From contig JAMKCH010084882.1 in assembly GCA_023653785.1 (NCBI GenBank), forward strand, positions 18,244-82,243: a stretch of DNA of 64,000 nucleotides. The letters run 5' to 3'. Position 1 is the stretch's first letter. Every line of letters begins with the position of its first letter. A program made the position numbers and the translations under genes. A model generated the notes under the pieces. That model did no database searches, was not told the origin of the DNA, and was given only the letters and a program-made list of their open reading frames with translations. Shown here piece by piece: positions 49,258-62,229 of the stretch. This stretch comes from Ophioderma brevispina. Taxonomy: Eukaryota > Echinodermata > Ophiuroidea > Amphilepidida > Ophiodermatidae.

Positions 49258-50379
49258 CAGTGTGAGTAAAAAAAAACCTACATTCAGCATAAAAAATAAT
49301 TTTAAATTAGTAAGAATTGTTTTGCTAAAATGCTGCTATGGTTATAAGAATGTAAACAGGCTTTCAGAAAAGTTTTTTTGGTGTCATTTGGACTTGGAGG
49401 AATTTTTTGAAGTTACGGCCTATTTTGCTTGAGAGACTAAAATTCCTGTTGGGCCGATTTTGAGCCAACAAGATGCCCCATCGCTTACATAGAGTAAAAT
49501 GGTCTTCAGTAGGATTTGAGTACAAACATTTAACACCCCAAATTGTTTAAACAATAGAGGTGGGAGATAATTGAAGGATTATAAATAATATCCAGAGATT
49601 ACAAAAGGAAAATTGCTAAGTAAAAAAATGTCCAATTTCTCAAATAAGAAATTCAAGATAGCTGATGTAAAACCACAGTTTACTTTGGTTCAGTAGGATT
49701 TCATGGTTTTAACCTACAACGAAACTTGGCAGCAAAAGTGAAACCATAGAAAGTTTTGTATTCCGCTTGAAAAAACAGCAGTGCGATATTGAATGTTAAG
49801 TTTCAATTCTGATTTATTTACAGAAAACTTCAGCTTTAGTTCTTCTTGCAATTTATGGACGCTGAGTATACTGTATGTGTGCAAAATAATTACCTTAGAG
49901 GTGTAAAACAAAAATCTCCGAGCAGTTTCATTATGTTCATGAACTGAGACATTGATATGGAGTGATTTTCAATAACTGACTCTTTATGATTGGACAATGG
50001 TAATTTAATTTTTTGAAGATATTTTACTTATAATTATGTTACACAATAGACCATTTTATTCAAACTGATATGTTTTTGTCGAGAAGAAATCGATGCCATC
50101 AGAAATTGCATGTGTGAATTGTCTTTGCTATAATGTGTTATGGTAAACGTCGGTGTCTCTCCGCATTGTATGGCTAAAATCGGCCAAACTTAATTTTTAG
50201 GTCTCTCCGCACAATTGACAATAGTTTCTGAACCCAAAGTCAGAAAGACACCAAATAAAAATCTTCTGATAGCCTGTTTATCTCTGTAAACAACCAAAAC
50301 AAACATTGAAGCAAAAATAACGTTTAACCTTTGAAGAAAAAATCTTTCCTGAATGTAGGGTTTTTATTGACTCACACTG
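49258..50379. mobile_element. TA-target non-autonomous element, intact copy
   Basis: A 1122 bp element flanked by TA (49256-49257 and 50380-50381). The left end is CAGTGTGAGTAAAAAAAAAC followed by CTACATTCAG. The right end, reverse complemented, is CAGTGTGAGTCAATAAAAAC followed by CCTACATTCAG. Internal frames are under 70 codons, with no transposase motif. Its outermost bases resemble the element at 19421-20276, so both may use related transposases. A second copy with an insertion lies at 55433-58375. Confidence 0.88.
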
Positions 50380-50429
50380 TATATATTGCACTGTTGTATT
50401 ATTTTTGTACAACTCGGAGGTTTGAAATA

Positions 50430-50690
50430 GGTATCAAATTTTAGTATCTGAAGAAAGCTACTCTTTTTCTCATTTACCCTGTGAAATCTTAGGGCTAAAG
50501 GATGTTTGGTTTAGATATTATGAACAAAAAATAAAATATGCCCCATTTTGGTCGACCAATATAATCTCACAGAGTACTCTATAGGGATTACAAATCACGT
50601 TTTTAGCTCTCACATCAAAAAGGAATTGAAGTGCAAAACTTTACAGATGGGATTTTGGGTGAAGCCCATTCTATCAAGATGACAACTTCA
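50430..50690 (+). repeat. Dispersed repeat family R3, copy 2
   Basis: See 25850-26110. Lies 50 bases to the right of the TA-target element. Confidence 0.85.
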
Positions 50691-53248
50691 TATACTTGAA
50701 TCGGACCATCCCCCTTTAATAATAATAACGTAGTACTGATTATTTACTGGTTTGTAATTTTGAATTCGTACAAAATCCAAATATCCGATTGGGTCTGAAT
50801 TTTTGCGCTTCTACTCTATTCTTTTTTCTTCTACTATATCTCACGCTCTCCTTTCTTCGTCCCTTGAGAAATAAACGGCAGTAAAATAAGATCTTGTGTC
50901 GGGAATATACAATATTTTGGTGTAATCTATTAAAATGCCTACAATTCAATGAAAAATAGAGTCTAGAAACTTCCAATTTATGTTTACACGTGCACGTGGT
51001 TAAATGTCAGACTCTCGCGCATGTATTTACATTGAGAACTAAAAATAATAGAAATCATTGGCAATTTAATTTTTAAAAACCTGTATAATCCTTATAGTTT
51101 CTTTTCGGTCACTGAAAGGGGCGCGATGCCCCTACAGATCCTTAACGGGATCCTTGGCGAGAAAGCAGGGCCGTCCTCAGAAGGGGTAGACGGGGTGGGG
51201 GCGTGACAAGATTTGTCGGCAAGATTGGCCGTTCGTCGGCAAAATCCAAGATCGGTACATACAGAACTGCACCTATACCATTCCCAAGACAAATATCACA
51301 TCATTACAATACAATACACGTTATCGAGTCACATCCACTTCACATTTTGATTTCATTCCAAACTTGTAGGGTTTCTACTATCCTTTGAAGCCTTGTCAAC
51401 GATTTGCTCTAGTGATTTTAGCTATTTGTTTTACAAGTAGACCATCAATTTTGTTATCTCAACTCAAACTTCAAGGCCATTGCGATCAGCTTTTCTATCT
51501 CTTGTAAAATTTGATTCACCCAATTATCCAAACAGAAAACTTCTTGTGTATAATATGAATGTGACATGGTATATTGACATTCGTGTCAGCGTAGGAAAAA
51601 AGAAGTTTTTGTCAGTGCTTTATCAAGGTTGATGAAAAATAATAACGCGACCTATATGGCAGTATTATTACAACTCTCCTACTCTCGTCCTGGAAACCTA
51701 AATTGTTTTTTATGATATCTTTGTTTTTTTTTTTATAGATCTACAGGGTGGTTTATACGTTTCTTTTTATTACCACGTGATTTATTACCGGTGTGTGTCT
51801 AATTTTATGAATGAACATTAATAATACACACTACTTAAACACGTGTACAAGGTCTTGTGCACTCCTGTTGGTCCCCTCTAAAGACCACTTTGCCGTTGGA
51901 ATTTGTACCAAAACTCTGGTCATTGATAGGGTACATCAGGATGATCACATAATAGGAACAAAATGAAAATCGTGGGTTTTACCGATTCCAGGAGAACTTT
52001 CCCCCAAAAGATTTGACTCATAATAGGAGAAAATAAATACATTACATTGCTGAAATAATAAAAAATAGTTACTACATGCGATGTAAGGGGCAAAGCAAGT
52101 TTTGAATAGCGCCACCAAAATGCTTATTTTTGTTAATTAGCATAAAAACGCTATGGCCGATTTGATTTTGTTCACCCAAAATGTGCGCAGCTAATATAAT
52201 ATAAAGTTAATTACAATGCTCTTGGCCAAAAATAATTTAGCGTTAAAACATGTCGCACGAAAAACAAAATCTTGGGTGTATAAGTGGACCATCATTTTAA
52301 CACTTAATTTGAACCTCTCTATGCACTTCAAAAACCTTCTGATTAAATTAAGAACCTGATGATCTTTTGCACCAAGAGTTTATCGATTGTATTCACAACA
52401 CTAAATTTGTGACAGATAGCAAATAAATTTTGAAAATGAATGTTCCATTTTTTTAGTCGATTTTGTCAATATTTCAATGTGTTCCAGAAGTAAGAGAAAG
52501 TCAAGTACATGCATGTATTGGATAGTATGTGTCATAGACTGACGCAAATTGATTTGAGTGATTTTGGCATTCGGAAATTCCACGTGATGACAACTTCGCA
52601 CAAATTTACTGTGCTGAAACAAATTTGTTCAAAATTGAGTATGAATCTTAAGTTCTTTAAGGAGCCCCAAAACCAAATTCTTGACTGATTGGAAATGATT
52701 TTTCGGTATATGCTGCTCCCAATCATCTATATGTTTACTTTTAAGGGGACGTTATCCAGCTCTATCTTTGACACACATTTCTTCACAGAGTCCACCCATA
52801 GTTAGATTTAAATAGTATACCAACACAATAGGCTACGGTATCAATGTTCACAATGGTTTCAATCGTAATCATATAGATGTAAATAGGTTTAGGTTGATTA
52901 TGATTGTGTATTATTAATTATATAGGGTCTAAAAGAAACTACTTACTTTTAATATAGTACGTATTGCATGGGTTTTTCGGCATGTATCACGGAATTCCGT
53001 AGGGGCGCGATGCTCTTAATTTATGACTGTCTGGTTCAAATTTGCACGTCAGAATAGGTACCACGCTGAGGTCAGTCGGGAATCCTGTGACTCGCGAAAT
53101 GCCCCTTTAATTTTTTTCTGCCAAAAGATGATTTGATTTACCAACCCCATGCTGCGGTACACAGTTCTTACCTATATGTGTACAGCGCATCATTGTTTAT
53201 ACTGTTCAGAACGTTTGCAGATGTTAGTCTTTTAAGATATATAGCTTA

Positions 53249-54089
53249 ATCCTTTGCGAACTAACGGCGACTAAGTCGCCGATCAAAATTACTTCTACAT
53301 GGCAATTTGGCTTAAAAATTTAAAAAGTCTTCATTTTCCGGGGCACATTCGGAATTACATGGAAAATGTATAAGACATGCTTCGAAACAGCCTATAGGCC
53401 TTGTTGGTGTTTTAGATGGCTTTTCAGATCACCTGCAACCATTTGGAAGGCCACCGCTAAAGCTACTGATTATGTGTTACAAACTTATCAAAACTGGCCA
53501 GTTTCCAAAGGGTTAACGACAAGAATCCTGAGTTTGCTTGCATTGCAGATTAAAAGGCGCTGTTCATCATCGGACCAATTTTTCATTAGACCCAGGACCA
53601 GTGTGTACATTTAATAATTTGGGCAATTTCCAGGTTTCCACGCCACCAAAACAACAAAAGGTCTCAGAACACCCTGCATAACAAAAATAAAGCTTACGTT
53701 TTTTTTTTTTTTTATAAGTTATAAATCGTCCCTTCTGACTGATTTTTCAAGTCAAAATTGAATTCAATGAAAAATAGACTACTCCTGGAAGCCTCCATTT
53801 TCAAACAGTGTGAACATGGTTGACGTAATTTATATCTCCTGTATTGCAACACGGAATTTAAAATCGATCAAATAAGTCTTCATTCAGAGCCACCACACTT
53901 GTCAGCGTTGTACCATTCAAGAATATATCTGTTACAAAACCATCTCTGCATCCCTTGGTACATCTACACACACTGTAGATCTGTCCCCCATCCTCGGCTC
54001 TCTTCGGATTCAGGGGCGCAATAGGTTCAATTGACATAAATCAAACTTATTTTTTATTTGGAATTGTAGTTTTTTACACAGTTGCACTC
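53249..54089. other. Spacer between the duplicated blocks; no gene recognised
   Basis: Unique in this window. Contains an 82-codon plus-strand frame (53366-53614) of unknown nature and a T15 run at 53699-53713. Confidence 0.5.
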
Positions 54090-54545
54090 ACCAACACAGC
54101 ATCCATTGTATTACAAAACAAATCAAACATTAAATCCTAAAAAAATCAGACCACTGGGTCCTCCCTGGGGGGACCCTGAACATCATCCCTTTTAATACAC
54201 TGCTGACACTTTTTAAAACCGGGCCAATGGCCACCCATGGGGGGGGACGCCCTCATACGAACCACTTGTCCACGAATTGACAACATTCCAAATACCACTG
54301 TCGAATACGAACAGCAACGCGTACGGGTATTTTTTACCCCACCAACCCATGCTCCAGGAGCAAGTCGCCCTCACTAACCTCAAAGGGAAGCTAGTTGTTT
54401 TTCTTTGGCTTATATAGTTTTGGACTCTTAGGAATTTTTCCACCCTCTTAACCAACTAGAAAACTAATGACAATTTTACTAAAGAGGCAGTATCGAAATT
54501 CGAACCCGAGATCACTGTATTATGAGGACACTAAACGAGGACTAT
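54090..54545 (-). repeat. tRNA-like SINE candidate in copy 2
   Basis: Counterpart of 48017-48420. The B-box-like GGGTTCGAATTTCGA lies at about 54493-54507 on the reverse strand. It is about 50 bases longer than copy 1 next to the head. Confidence 0.6.
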
Positions 54546-55101
54546 CTAAGACCACAAGACCCAGCGAGGATTGGTATGTCAGATTTGCACTTCTACCTTG
54601 TAACCATTTACTATGCTCCAGGACATGATAGTGGGTGGTCCAAACTCACACGATGTGCCCACAGTATAACCAGGGCTCAAATGCCCACTGTACACTCTCC
54701 GTTGAAATATTTCACGTTCCAACCTTGTCACCATTTGCCGAAATTGCGTGACAGTCACGCATTTCAGTGATCACGTAATTTTCGGCGTAACATTGTCCAC
54801 ATACGAATCACTGTGTGAAATAGCGAAAATCAAATCGAAGTTCTTCCTGTAAAAATCACAAGTTTTGTTATAAATTCTGGAGTAACTTGATTTTTCATAT
54901 GGGGCACACTGTTATACATAAAATAAGTTATATTTAGACGATTTTTAATTAATCAACAAAATTTTTCGAAATCTCCGAGTCATCCTTAATTTAGAATTAC
55001 GTCGTCTAATGAGAGCGGCGGACCGACTTAATGTTTTTCTCATGGATATCAATTGAAATCTTCCCGATTTTCGAAATCCGCATAATCTGTTCTTACCAGA
55101 T

Positions 55102-55188
55102 CCCTAACCCTAGGGATAAACCCTTATCCATAACTATATACCCTAACCCTAACGCTGAATTCTAAACCTAACCCTAATCTCCCAGGCA
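55102..55188. repeat. Telomere-like CCCTAA repeats, copy 2
   Basis: CCCTAACCCTAG, then ACCCTAACCCTAACG and AACCTAACCCTAA, homologous to 48933-49014. Confidence 0.85.
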
Positions 55189-56210
55189 TTAGTTAATTTC
55201 AAAATTGGGCCAGGTTAACACAATTGGTATTGCTATGGTACCAACTGATGTGACCGCTTGAGATCAAGAACGGTTCTGCAATCTAGAGCAAATTTTATGT
55301 GGTCTGCCATAAAAAAACCCATTGTAAATATTTTGGCCCGAGAGGTAAACAACTGACTTCTGAATGTCAACATTTGTAACATCATAGATCACATCATGAT
55401 ATTGTCGTCCATGTACTAATAGTATATACACTCAGTGTGCGAGTCAAAAAAAACCTACATTCCGAATAACAAATAATTAAAATAGTTTAAGATTGTTTTT
55501 TTTTTTTAATTTTTCTTTTTTTTTGAAAGTGTTTTCAGAAAACGTTTATTGGTGTCATTTGGACTTTGGAGGAGAGACGTTACGCCTATTTTTGCTGGAG
55601 AGACATAAAAATCCTGTTTGGCCGATTTTGAGCCAAACAAAGATGCATCGCTTACATAGAGTAACATGGTCTTCAGTAGTGCTTTGAGAACAAACATTTA
55701 ACACACCAAATATTGTTAAACAATAGAAGGTGGGAGACAGTAATTGAAAAGGCTTAGAAAATTAATATCTCGAGAAAGTTCAAAGAAAATGCTAATAAAA
55801 AATTTTCATTTTCTCTCAAATAAGAAATTCAAGATAGCTAAAGCTGGTGTAAGACCACAGTTAATTTGGTTCAGCAAGATTTCATGGTTTTAACCTAAAC
55901 GAAACTTGGGAGTAAAAGTGAAACCATAGAAATTTTTTGTATTCCTCTTGAAAAAACAGCAGTGCGATATTGAATGTTAATTTAATTCTGATTAATTACA
56001 GAAAACTTCAGTTTAGTTGCTTCTTGCAATTTATGGACGCTGAGTATACGTGTAATTTGTTCAAAATAGTTAGTAGGTGTAAACAAAATCTCCGAGCAGA
56101 TTTCATTATGTTCATGAACTGAGACATTGATATGGAGTGATTTTCAATAACTGACTCCTTTATATGGCACCATGGTAATTTAATTTTTGAAAGATATTTT
56201 ACTTATAATT

Positions 56211-58024
56211 TGTCCACAGACTAAGAAATAGGCATTTCACACCCAGAATTGCAACTGAGCATCTGTCGAATGCAGGACCACAAGGTCAATTTATTTTGCT
56301 ATCAAAACAAATCATTTTGGCATACATTCAGAAATGAACCTGAATTATAATATTTAACTGGTCTGACAAATATGCAGCCTATAAGCCTTTTTAATAAGGT
56401 TCCATACATCTGTATCAAGACCTCATTGGATGGCTAGTATGGAAGAATTTCCTGAAGAGCACCAAACGCAGGCATCAATTGCCATCGACCGGACAATTGG
56501 CCATGCCATGGGTTCTTCCTAAACGCCACACTTTTGTCTATTTTCCTAATGGTTTGACATATAAATATAAACATCAGAATCTTACAATTTTCAAGGCATT
56601 TTTCCGCCTTCAACCATCAACTTTACAAAAGAAATCCTATTCATGCCGTAACCATGGTAACAAAATCTAGCCTGCCAAACAAGACCTGAAAAAGGACTTA
56701 TACCGATCGTCGCATAAATCAAATACATTAAACAACAAAATTTTAACAAGGCAATCGAGACCGCCAAAGCGGATCTTAATACCGATCTGCTGACACTCCC
56801 CTTGACATAAAGTACTACAAATAATTAAACAATTTATCCGCCAATCGATACCCAAAGCGTATCTATAAAAATATTGGGAATAAAATACACATACACTTAC
56901 AAATTTTAACCAGTCCCAAATCGAGACCCAAAGCGGATCTTATATCGATCTGCTGGCACCCTAAACCACATAAAATACAGCAACATTTCCAGCCAAATCG
57001 ATATCCGAAGCGGACCTTATACCCATCTGCCGACGCTCTATACCATATATAAAATTCAAATTTACCAGCCAAATCGAGACCCAAGCGGATCTTATACCGA
57101 TATGCTATTATTACGGACGGGCCGAGTACCCCCAATTGATTACCATTGAACATACAGTACTAAAACAAAAACCTTTTACCACCAAATCGAGATCCGAATC
57201 GGACCTTATACCGATCTGCCGACTCTAAGACTTCAAAATTTACCAGCCAATCGAGAACCCAAAGCGGATCTATACCGATCTGCTATTTTTACTAAATGAA
57301 GTACCCAATTGCTTGCCAATTGGACCTGCCAATCGAGACCCAAATCGTCTTTTAACGATCTGCAATACTATGGTTTTCAATTTATCCTGTTATTCCTGCC
57401 AAAAAATCGAAACCCAAAGTGGATCTAGTACCGATCTGCAAATACGTTATAACACCATATATGTATACCATTTATCCTGCCGAATCGAGTCGAAAACCTG
57501 ATCTTGAACCAAAAGCAATTTAACCATATATCTGCATACTGTACATGCACACTATTTATTTACCCAATTTATGTGCCAAATCTGGGACCCAAGCGATCTC
57601 ATACCGAAACCTGCAAATACTATATATATATATATTAAAGTTGTATTTACATGTATTTGGAATGCTTACACTTCAAATTCAAGTACCAAAGGCGCAAGCG
57701 CCAAATATGATGCAAAAAGGCTGCCACATGGTAGGAACGGGCGGAATTGTCCGGAAAAAAACTGACCACACGGCCGCTGTGATGAAAACAGATGCAATTG
57801 TGAAAAACACACCAAGCACTGAGCCCGAACCGCCAAGAGAATCAATGGCTTCCTTAGCACACCCAATACAATACCTGAAGCGAACGATTGGGCGCCTTGA
57901 ATGCACCTATTGAAATACAATATCGAAACGTCAAAATTAAATTACTGCCTTGCACAGACGGCTACAACAATTCTTTAGCCTTTTACAAACCCGTTCGTTA
58001 CGCTGCTACTCATAAAACGTTAGT
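56211..58024. mobile_element. Insertion of unknown class inside the element
   Basis: About 1.8 kb absent from the same site in copy 1. It has no obvious terminal inverted or direct repeats. The interior is a degenerate tandem array (56690-57620) followed by a GC-richer segment (57690-57910) that is open in several frames, including a hydrophobic reverse-strand frame (57679-57906). The absence of terminal repeats could fit a Helitron or a truncated retroposon; neither is shown. Confidence 0.6.
56690..57620 (+). repeat. Degenerate tandem array with conserved 36 bp core
   Basis: About ten units at irregular 80-110 base spacing. Each carries AAATCGAGACCCAAAGCGG, then ATCTTATACCGATCTGC. GCGGATC and GATCTGC within the core can pair (one mismatch), so each unit can form a small hairpin. 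Spacer sequences are AT-rich and vary more than the core. Confidence 0.9.
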
Positions 58025-58439
58025 ATTTACACAATCAAGACCATTTTTATTCAAACTGATATGTTTTTTTTGTCGAGAAACAATCGATACATCAGAATGT
58101 GTATGTGTAATTGTCTTTGTCTATAATGTGTTTATGGTACACGTCGGTGTCAGTCCGCATTGTATGGCTAAATTCGGCCAAACTTAATTTTTAAGTCTCT
58201 CCGCAAAATTGACATAGTTTTCTGAACCCAAAGTCAGAAATAACACCAAATACAAATCTTCTATAAGCCTGTTTATATCTGTTAAACAACCAAAACAAAC
58301 ATTGAAGCAAAATACGTTTAACCTTTGAAGAAAAAGATCTTTCCTGAAGGTAGGGTTTTATTTGCGCTCACACTGTATATATGCACTGTTGATTATGTGT
58401 TTGTACAACTCGGAGGTTTGAAATAGGTATCTAAATTTT

Positions 58440-58690
58440 ATGTATCTGAAGAAAGCTACTACTCTTTTTCTCATGTTACCCTGTGAAATTTTAGGGCTAA
58501 AAGGATTTTGGTTTAGATATCTGACAACAAATAAAATATGCCCCATTTCTGTGACGTACTCAAAATATAATCTCACAGTAGTAACTCTATAGGGATTACA
58601 AAATCAGTTTTAGTTGAGCTCTCACATCAAAAAGAATTGAAGTGCCAAACTTTACAGATGGGATTTTGGGTGAAGCCATTCTATCAAGAT
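58440..58690 (+). repeat. Dispersed repeat family R3, copy 3
   Basis: Duplicate of 50430-50690. See 25850-26110 for the shared blocks. Confidence 0.85.
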
Positions 58691-60065
58691 TACAACGTTC
58701 ATATACTTAATCGGACCATCCCCCTTTAATAATAATAACGTAGTACTGATTTACTTTACTTACTGGTTTTGTAATTTTGAATTCGTACAAAATCCAAATT
58801 ATCCGATTGGGTCGGAATTTTTTGCGCTTCTACTGTATTCGTTTTTTCTTCTAACTAATCTCCACGCCTCCTCCTTTCTTCGTCCTTGAGAAATAAACGG
58901 CAGTAATGGATCTTGTGTCGGGAATATACAATATTGAGTGTAATCTATAAATTCAACATTCTGAAAAATAAGTCTAGAACCTTCCAATTTATGTTTACAC
59001 GTGCACGTGGTTAAATGTCAGACTCTCGCGCATGTATTTACAAACATGTGAGAACTAAAAGAATAGAATCATTTGGCAATCGAATTTTTAAAAACCTGTA
59101 TAATCCTTATAGTTTCTTTCGGGTCACTGAAATGGGCGTCGAGGGCCCCTACAGATCCTTACGGGGTCCTTGGCGAGAAAAGCATGGCCGTCCCTCAGAA
59201 GGGGGTAGACGGGGTGGGGGGGCGTTAGACAAATTGTCGGCAAGATTGGCCGTTCGTCGGCAAAATCCAAAATCGGTACATACAGAACTGACCGATAATA
59301 CCATTCCCAATACAATATCACATCCCCTACAATACAATAACACGTTATCGAGTCACGAGTCACTCCACTTCAATTTTTTGATTTCATTCATTCCAAACTT
59401 GTAGGGTTTCTACTATCCTTTGAAGCCTTGTCAACGATTTGCTCTAGTGATGTTTAGCTATTTGTTGTACAAGTAGACCCCATCAATTTTGCTATCTCAC
59501 TCGAAACTTCAAGGCCCTTGTGATCAGCTTTTCTATCTCTTGTAAAATTTGATTCAATCACCCAATTATCCAAACGAAAATCTCTTGTGTATAATATCAT
59601 GTGAGATCGTATATTGTACATTCGTGTCACGTAGGGAAAATGAAAATTGTCCGTCAGAGCTTTATCACAATGTTGATGAAAAAATAACGCGACCTACATG
59701 GCAGTATATTACAACTCTCCTACCTCTTCCTTGAAACCTAAATTGTTTTTTATGATATCTTTTTTTTTTATAAAAAAGATATTACCAGGGTGATTTTTAA
59801 TGAAGACTTATCAATTACATAACTAAACTTTCTCATATAGGGACACCTTAGGGAAACTTATCATCTTTAGACGAAATCATAATCCGCCTAATCGATTTCG
59901 TTTTGTGTTGTTATTATGTTCAATCAATCATTAATGGGAGGGGTAATAAGGTAAAAGGTTTTCAGACAGGGGATTGGCCATGGAGATTAGACTGCCAACA
60001 GTCTCGGCTCAGAGCGCGCACTGGGTAAAAGATTAATTATACTAAGAATGCTAACTAAAAACTTA

Positions 60066-60222
60066 GGCCGGTACTCACAAAAGTGGTTAACTTTAACCCA
60101 GTTTAATTTTACCTTGGTAAATATTCCATAGAGTATAACAGGAATTTAACCCATGATCGTGAGTTAAACCCTGTTTAAACCCTGATTAAAGTTAAACAAC
60201 CCGCTTTTTGTGAATACAGGCC
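60066..60222. mobile_element. Harbinger-like MITE, 157 bp, TTA target duplication
   Basis: Flanked by TTA on both sides (60063-60065 and 60223-60225), the target duplication of PIF/Harbinger elements. Left end GGCCGGTACTCACAAAAG followed by TTAACTTTAA. The right end, reverse complemented, is GGCCTGTATTCACAAAAAG followed by TTTAACTTTAA. Absent from copy 1 of the duplication, so it inserted after the copies separated. Confidence 0.85.
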
Positions 60223-61716
60223 TTAGTCTTTGTTTTTGTCCCTCAATCGGACAGATCTGCCGTGTCGAGAAAACACTTTGCCGTTGGATTGTTTACAACA
60301 AAAACTCTGGTTCATTGATGGGGTACATCAAAAGGACCACATACATGAACAAAAATGAAAACGGTTTTATACCGTTCAAATGGGGCGGTTCAAAAACCAA
60401 TTTAGGAAGAACATAAATACATTCACATTGCCTGAAATAAAAATTTAAAAAGCGTACTACAGTACGATTTAAGGGCCAAACAATTTTTGAATAGCGCCAT
60501 CACAAATGATATGCTTATTTTGGCTATTAGGGCATAAAAAAAACACATCATGGCCGATTTGAATTTTTTTTTCGACGACCAACTTGCGCAGGCTGATTCT
60601 TAAACATAAAGTCTTGAGGGAAAAATAATTTAGCTTTTAAAACAACGGCGAGGAAAAACAAAATCTTGGGCCACGTGACCATCCTTATACACTTATTGTT
60701 TAATTGACCCTCCTATGGCACTTCAAAAACCTAAATTACAGATATATTATTTCTGATTAAATTAGAAAACCGATGAATCTTCTGCACGCCAGACTTTTAC
60801 GATTGTATTCACACACTCAATTTGTGACAGGTACAAAAGAAATTTGGAAAATGAATGTTCCATTTGGTTTTTGTCGATTTTGTCAATATTTCAATGTGTT
60901 CGCAGAAGTAAGAGAAAGTCAAGTACAATGCATGTATTTTGATAGTAATGTGTCTAGACTGACGCAAAATTGATTTTGAGGTGATTTCCTGGCCTTCGGA
61001 ATTCCAACGGTGGATTACACCTTGGCACAAATTTAACTGTGTCTGAAACAAATTTTTTACAACATGAGTATGAATCCGTATATGAGAGTTTCTTTTAAGG
61101 TGCCCAAAACCCATTCTTGACTGATTGGAAAGGATTTTTCGTATATGCTGCTCCGCAATCATCTTATGTTTACTTTTAAGGGGAAGTATCCAGTCTCTCT
61201 TTGACAACGGTTTCCACACATTTCTAAAGAGCACCCATACTTATATTTATAGTATACCTACGTATCAAGGTTCACAATGTTTCAATCGTAATCTCTAGCC
61301 TTGGGAATGGCTGAAACTTTAAGAGCGCTATTTGTCACGATATGATGTAAATGGTTTGCGTGATCTGTGTCATTATTAATTTATATATTGTCTAAAAAGA
61401 AACTACTTAATCTAGTAAGATATTGCATGGCGGGTTTCGACAGTCACACACACACACGGCATCCCGTCGGCCGCGATGCTCTAATTTATGTCTGTCCGAT
61501 CAAATTTTGCACGTCAGAATAGGGACCCAGGCTGAGGTAAGTCGGGAAGATCCCGTGACTCGCGAAATGCCCCTTTAATTTTTTTCTGCCAAAAGATGAA
61601 TTTGATTTACCAAACCCCATGCTGCGGTACACAGTTCTTACCTATATGTGTACAGCGCATGCATTGTTTATACTGTTCAGCTGTTGCAGATGTTAGTCCT
61701 TTGAGTATATAGCTTA

Positions 61717-62229
61717 TACACCACAAACATGGCTGCCATAAGCATGAACAAATCTTGGGTGGACTACTTTCTTGCATGCTATAAAATTTCTGAAAATGCA
61801 CCAGTTATATTAGGAAAGTGATGGCTTTTCATGATTGACATGGTAGACTGGTATGTTTTCTCAAACTAAGTGGCATTTGGACAGTGAATTTGGGGCAATT
61901 TACTCCGTGCTCATCAATTTCACATCGATTTACCCACTACTAGCTTTTGCGACTATAGAATTTTGTGTTGTGCGAGTTTGGTTATTCGTAACTAAAACTT
62001 TTCTGCTCACCATATGTTCAAAATTTGGTTATTTGGCGATTTTAGCTTGTACTTTGGAGTGATGTTGTTGTTTTTCCTCTGTGAGAGTTTTAAATGTGAA
62101 AGAAACATGCTCAAAGTTGCTATTGTTCCATAGACTACTGTGTGTATGAGTTAGTGGTGTATAACCTATGAATGACTCATATTTCAGATTTTATTTTGTC
62201 TCTTCACAAAACATGTATACAAAATAAAC
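61717..62229. other. No gene recognised
   Basis: Nothing recognisable. A 69-codon plus-strand frame (61853-62062) is hydrophobic in part but unrecognised. Confidence 0.5.

Larger units (their letters stand above)
48016..53248 (+). repeat. Large direct duplication, copy 1 (5.2 kb)
   Basis: Aligns from CAACAC..GCCATCCATT (48016) to GTATATAGCTTA-like sequence (53248) with 54090-61716, in the same order and orientation. It contains a tRNA-like segment, telomere-like repeats, a TA-target element (49258-50379) and repeat R3. Differences from copy 2 are frequent, mostly single-base indels and substitutions, with a few large insertions. No gene was recognised. Unannotated parts (48420-48930, 49015-49250, 50700-53248) show nothing beyond homology to copy 2. 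Confidence 0.92.
55433..58375. mobile_element. TA-target element, second copy split by a 1.8 kb insertion
   Basis: The left end CAGTGTGCGAGTCAAAAAAA and the right end GCTCACACTG/TA match 49258-50379. Homology breaks off at ACTTATAATT (about 56210) and resumes at TTTACACAAT (about 58025). The left TA flank is mutated (ACTCAGTG instead of ATACAGTG). Confidence 0.88.
54090..61716 (+). repeat. Large direct duplication, copy 2 (7.6 kb)
   Basis: Second copy of 48016-53248. The extra length comes mainly from an insertion of about 1.8 kb (56211-58024) and from extra sequence at about 59790-60240 that includes a 157 bp MITE. The left part repeats the SINE-like segment (tRNA-like region at 54478-54535, - strand). 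Confidence 0.92.

Noticed and set aside
59015..59404. 129-codon plus-strand frame
   Set aside because: The matching stretch in copy 1 (near 51000-51390) is broken into shorter frames and is open on both strands, so it is not conserved as protein.
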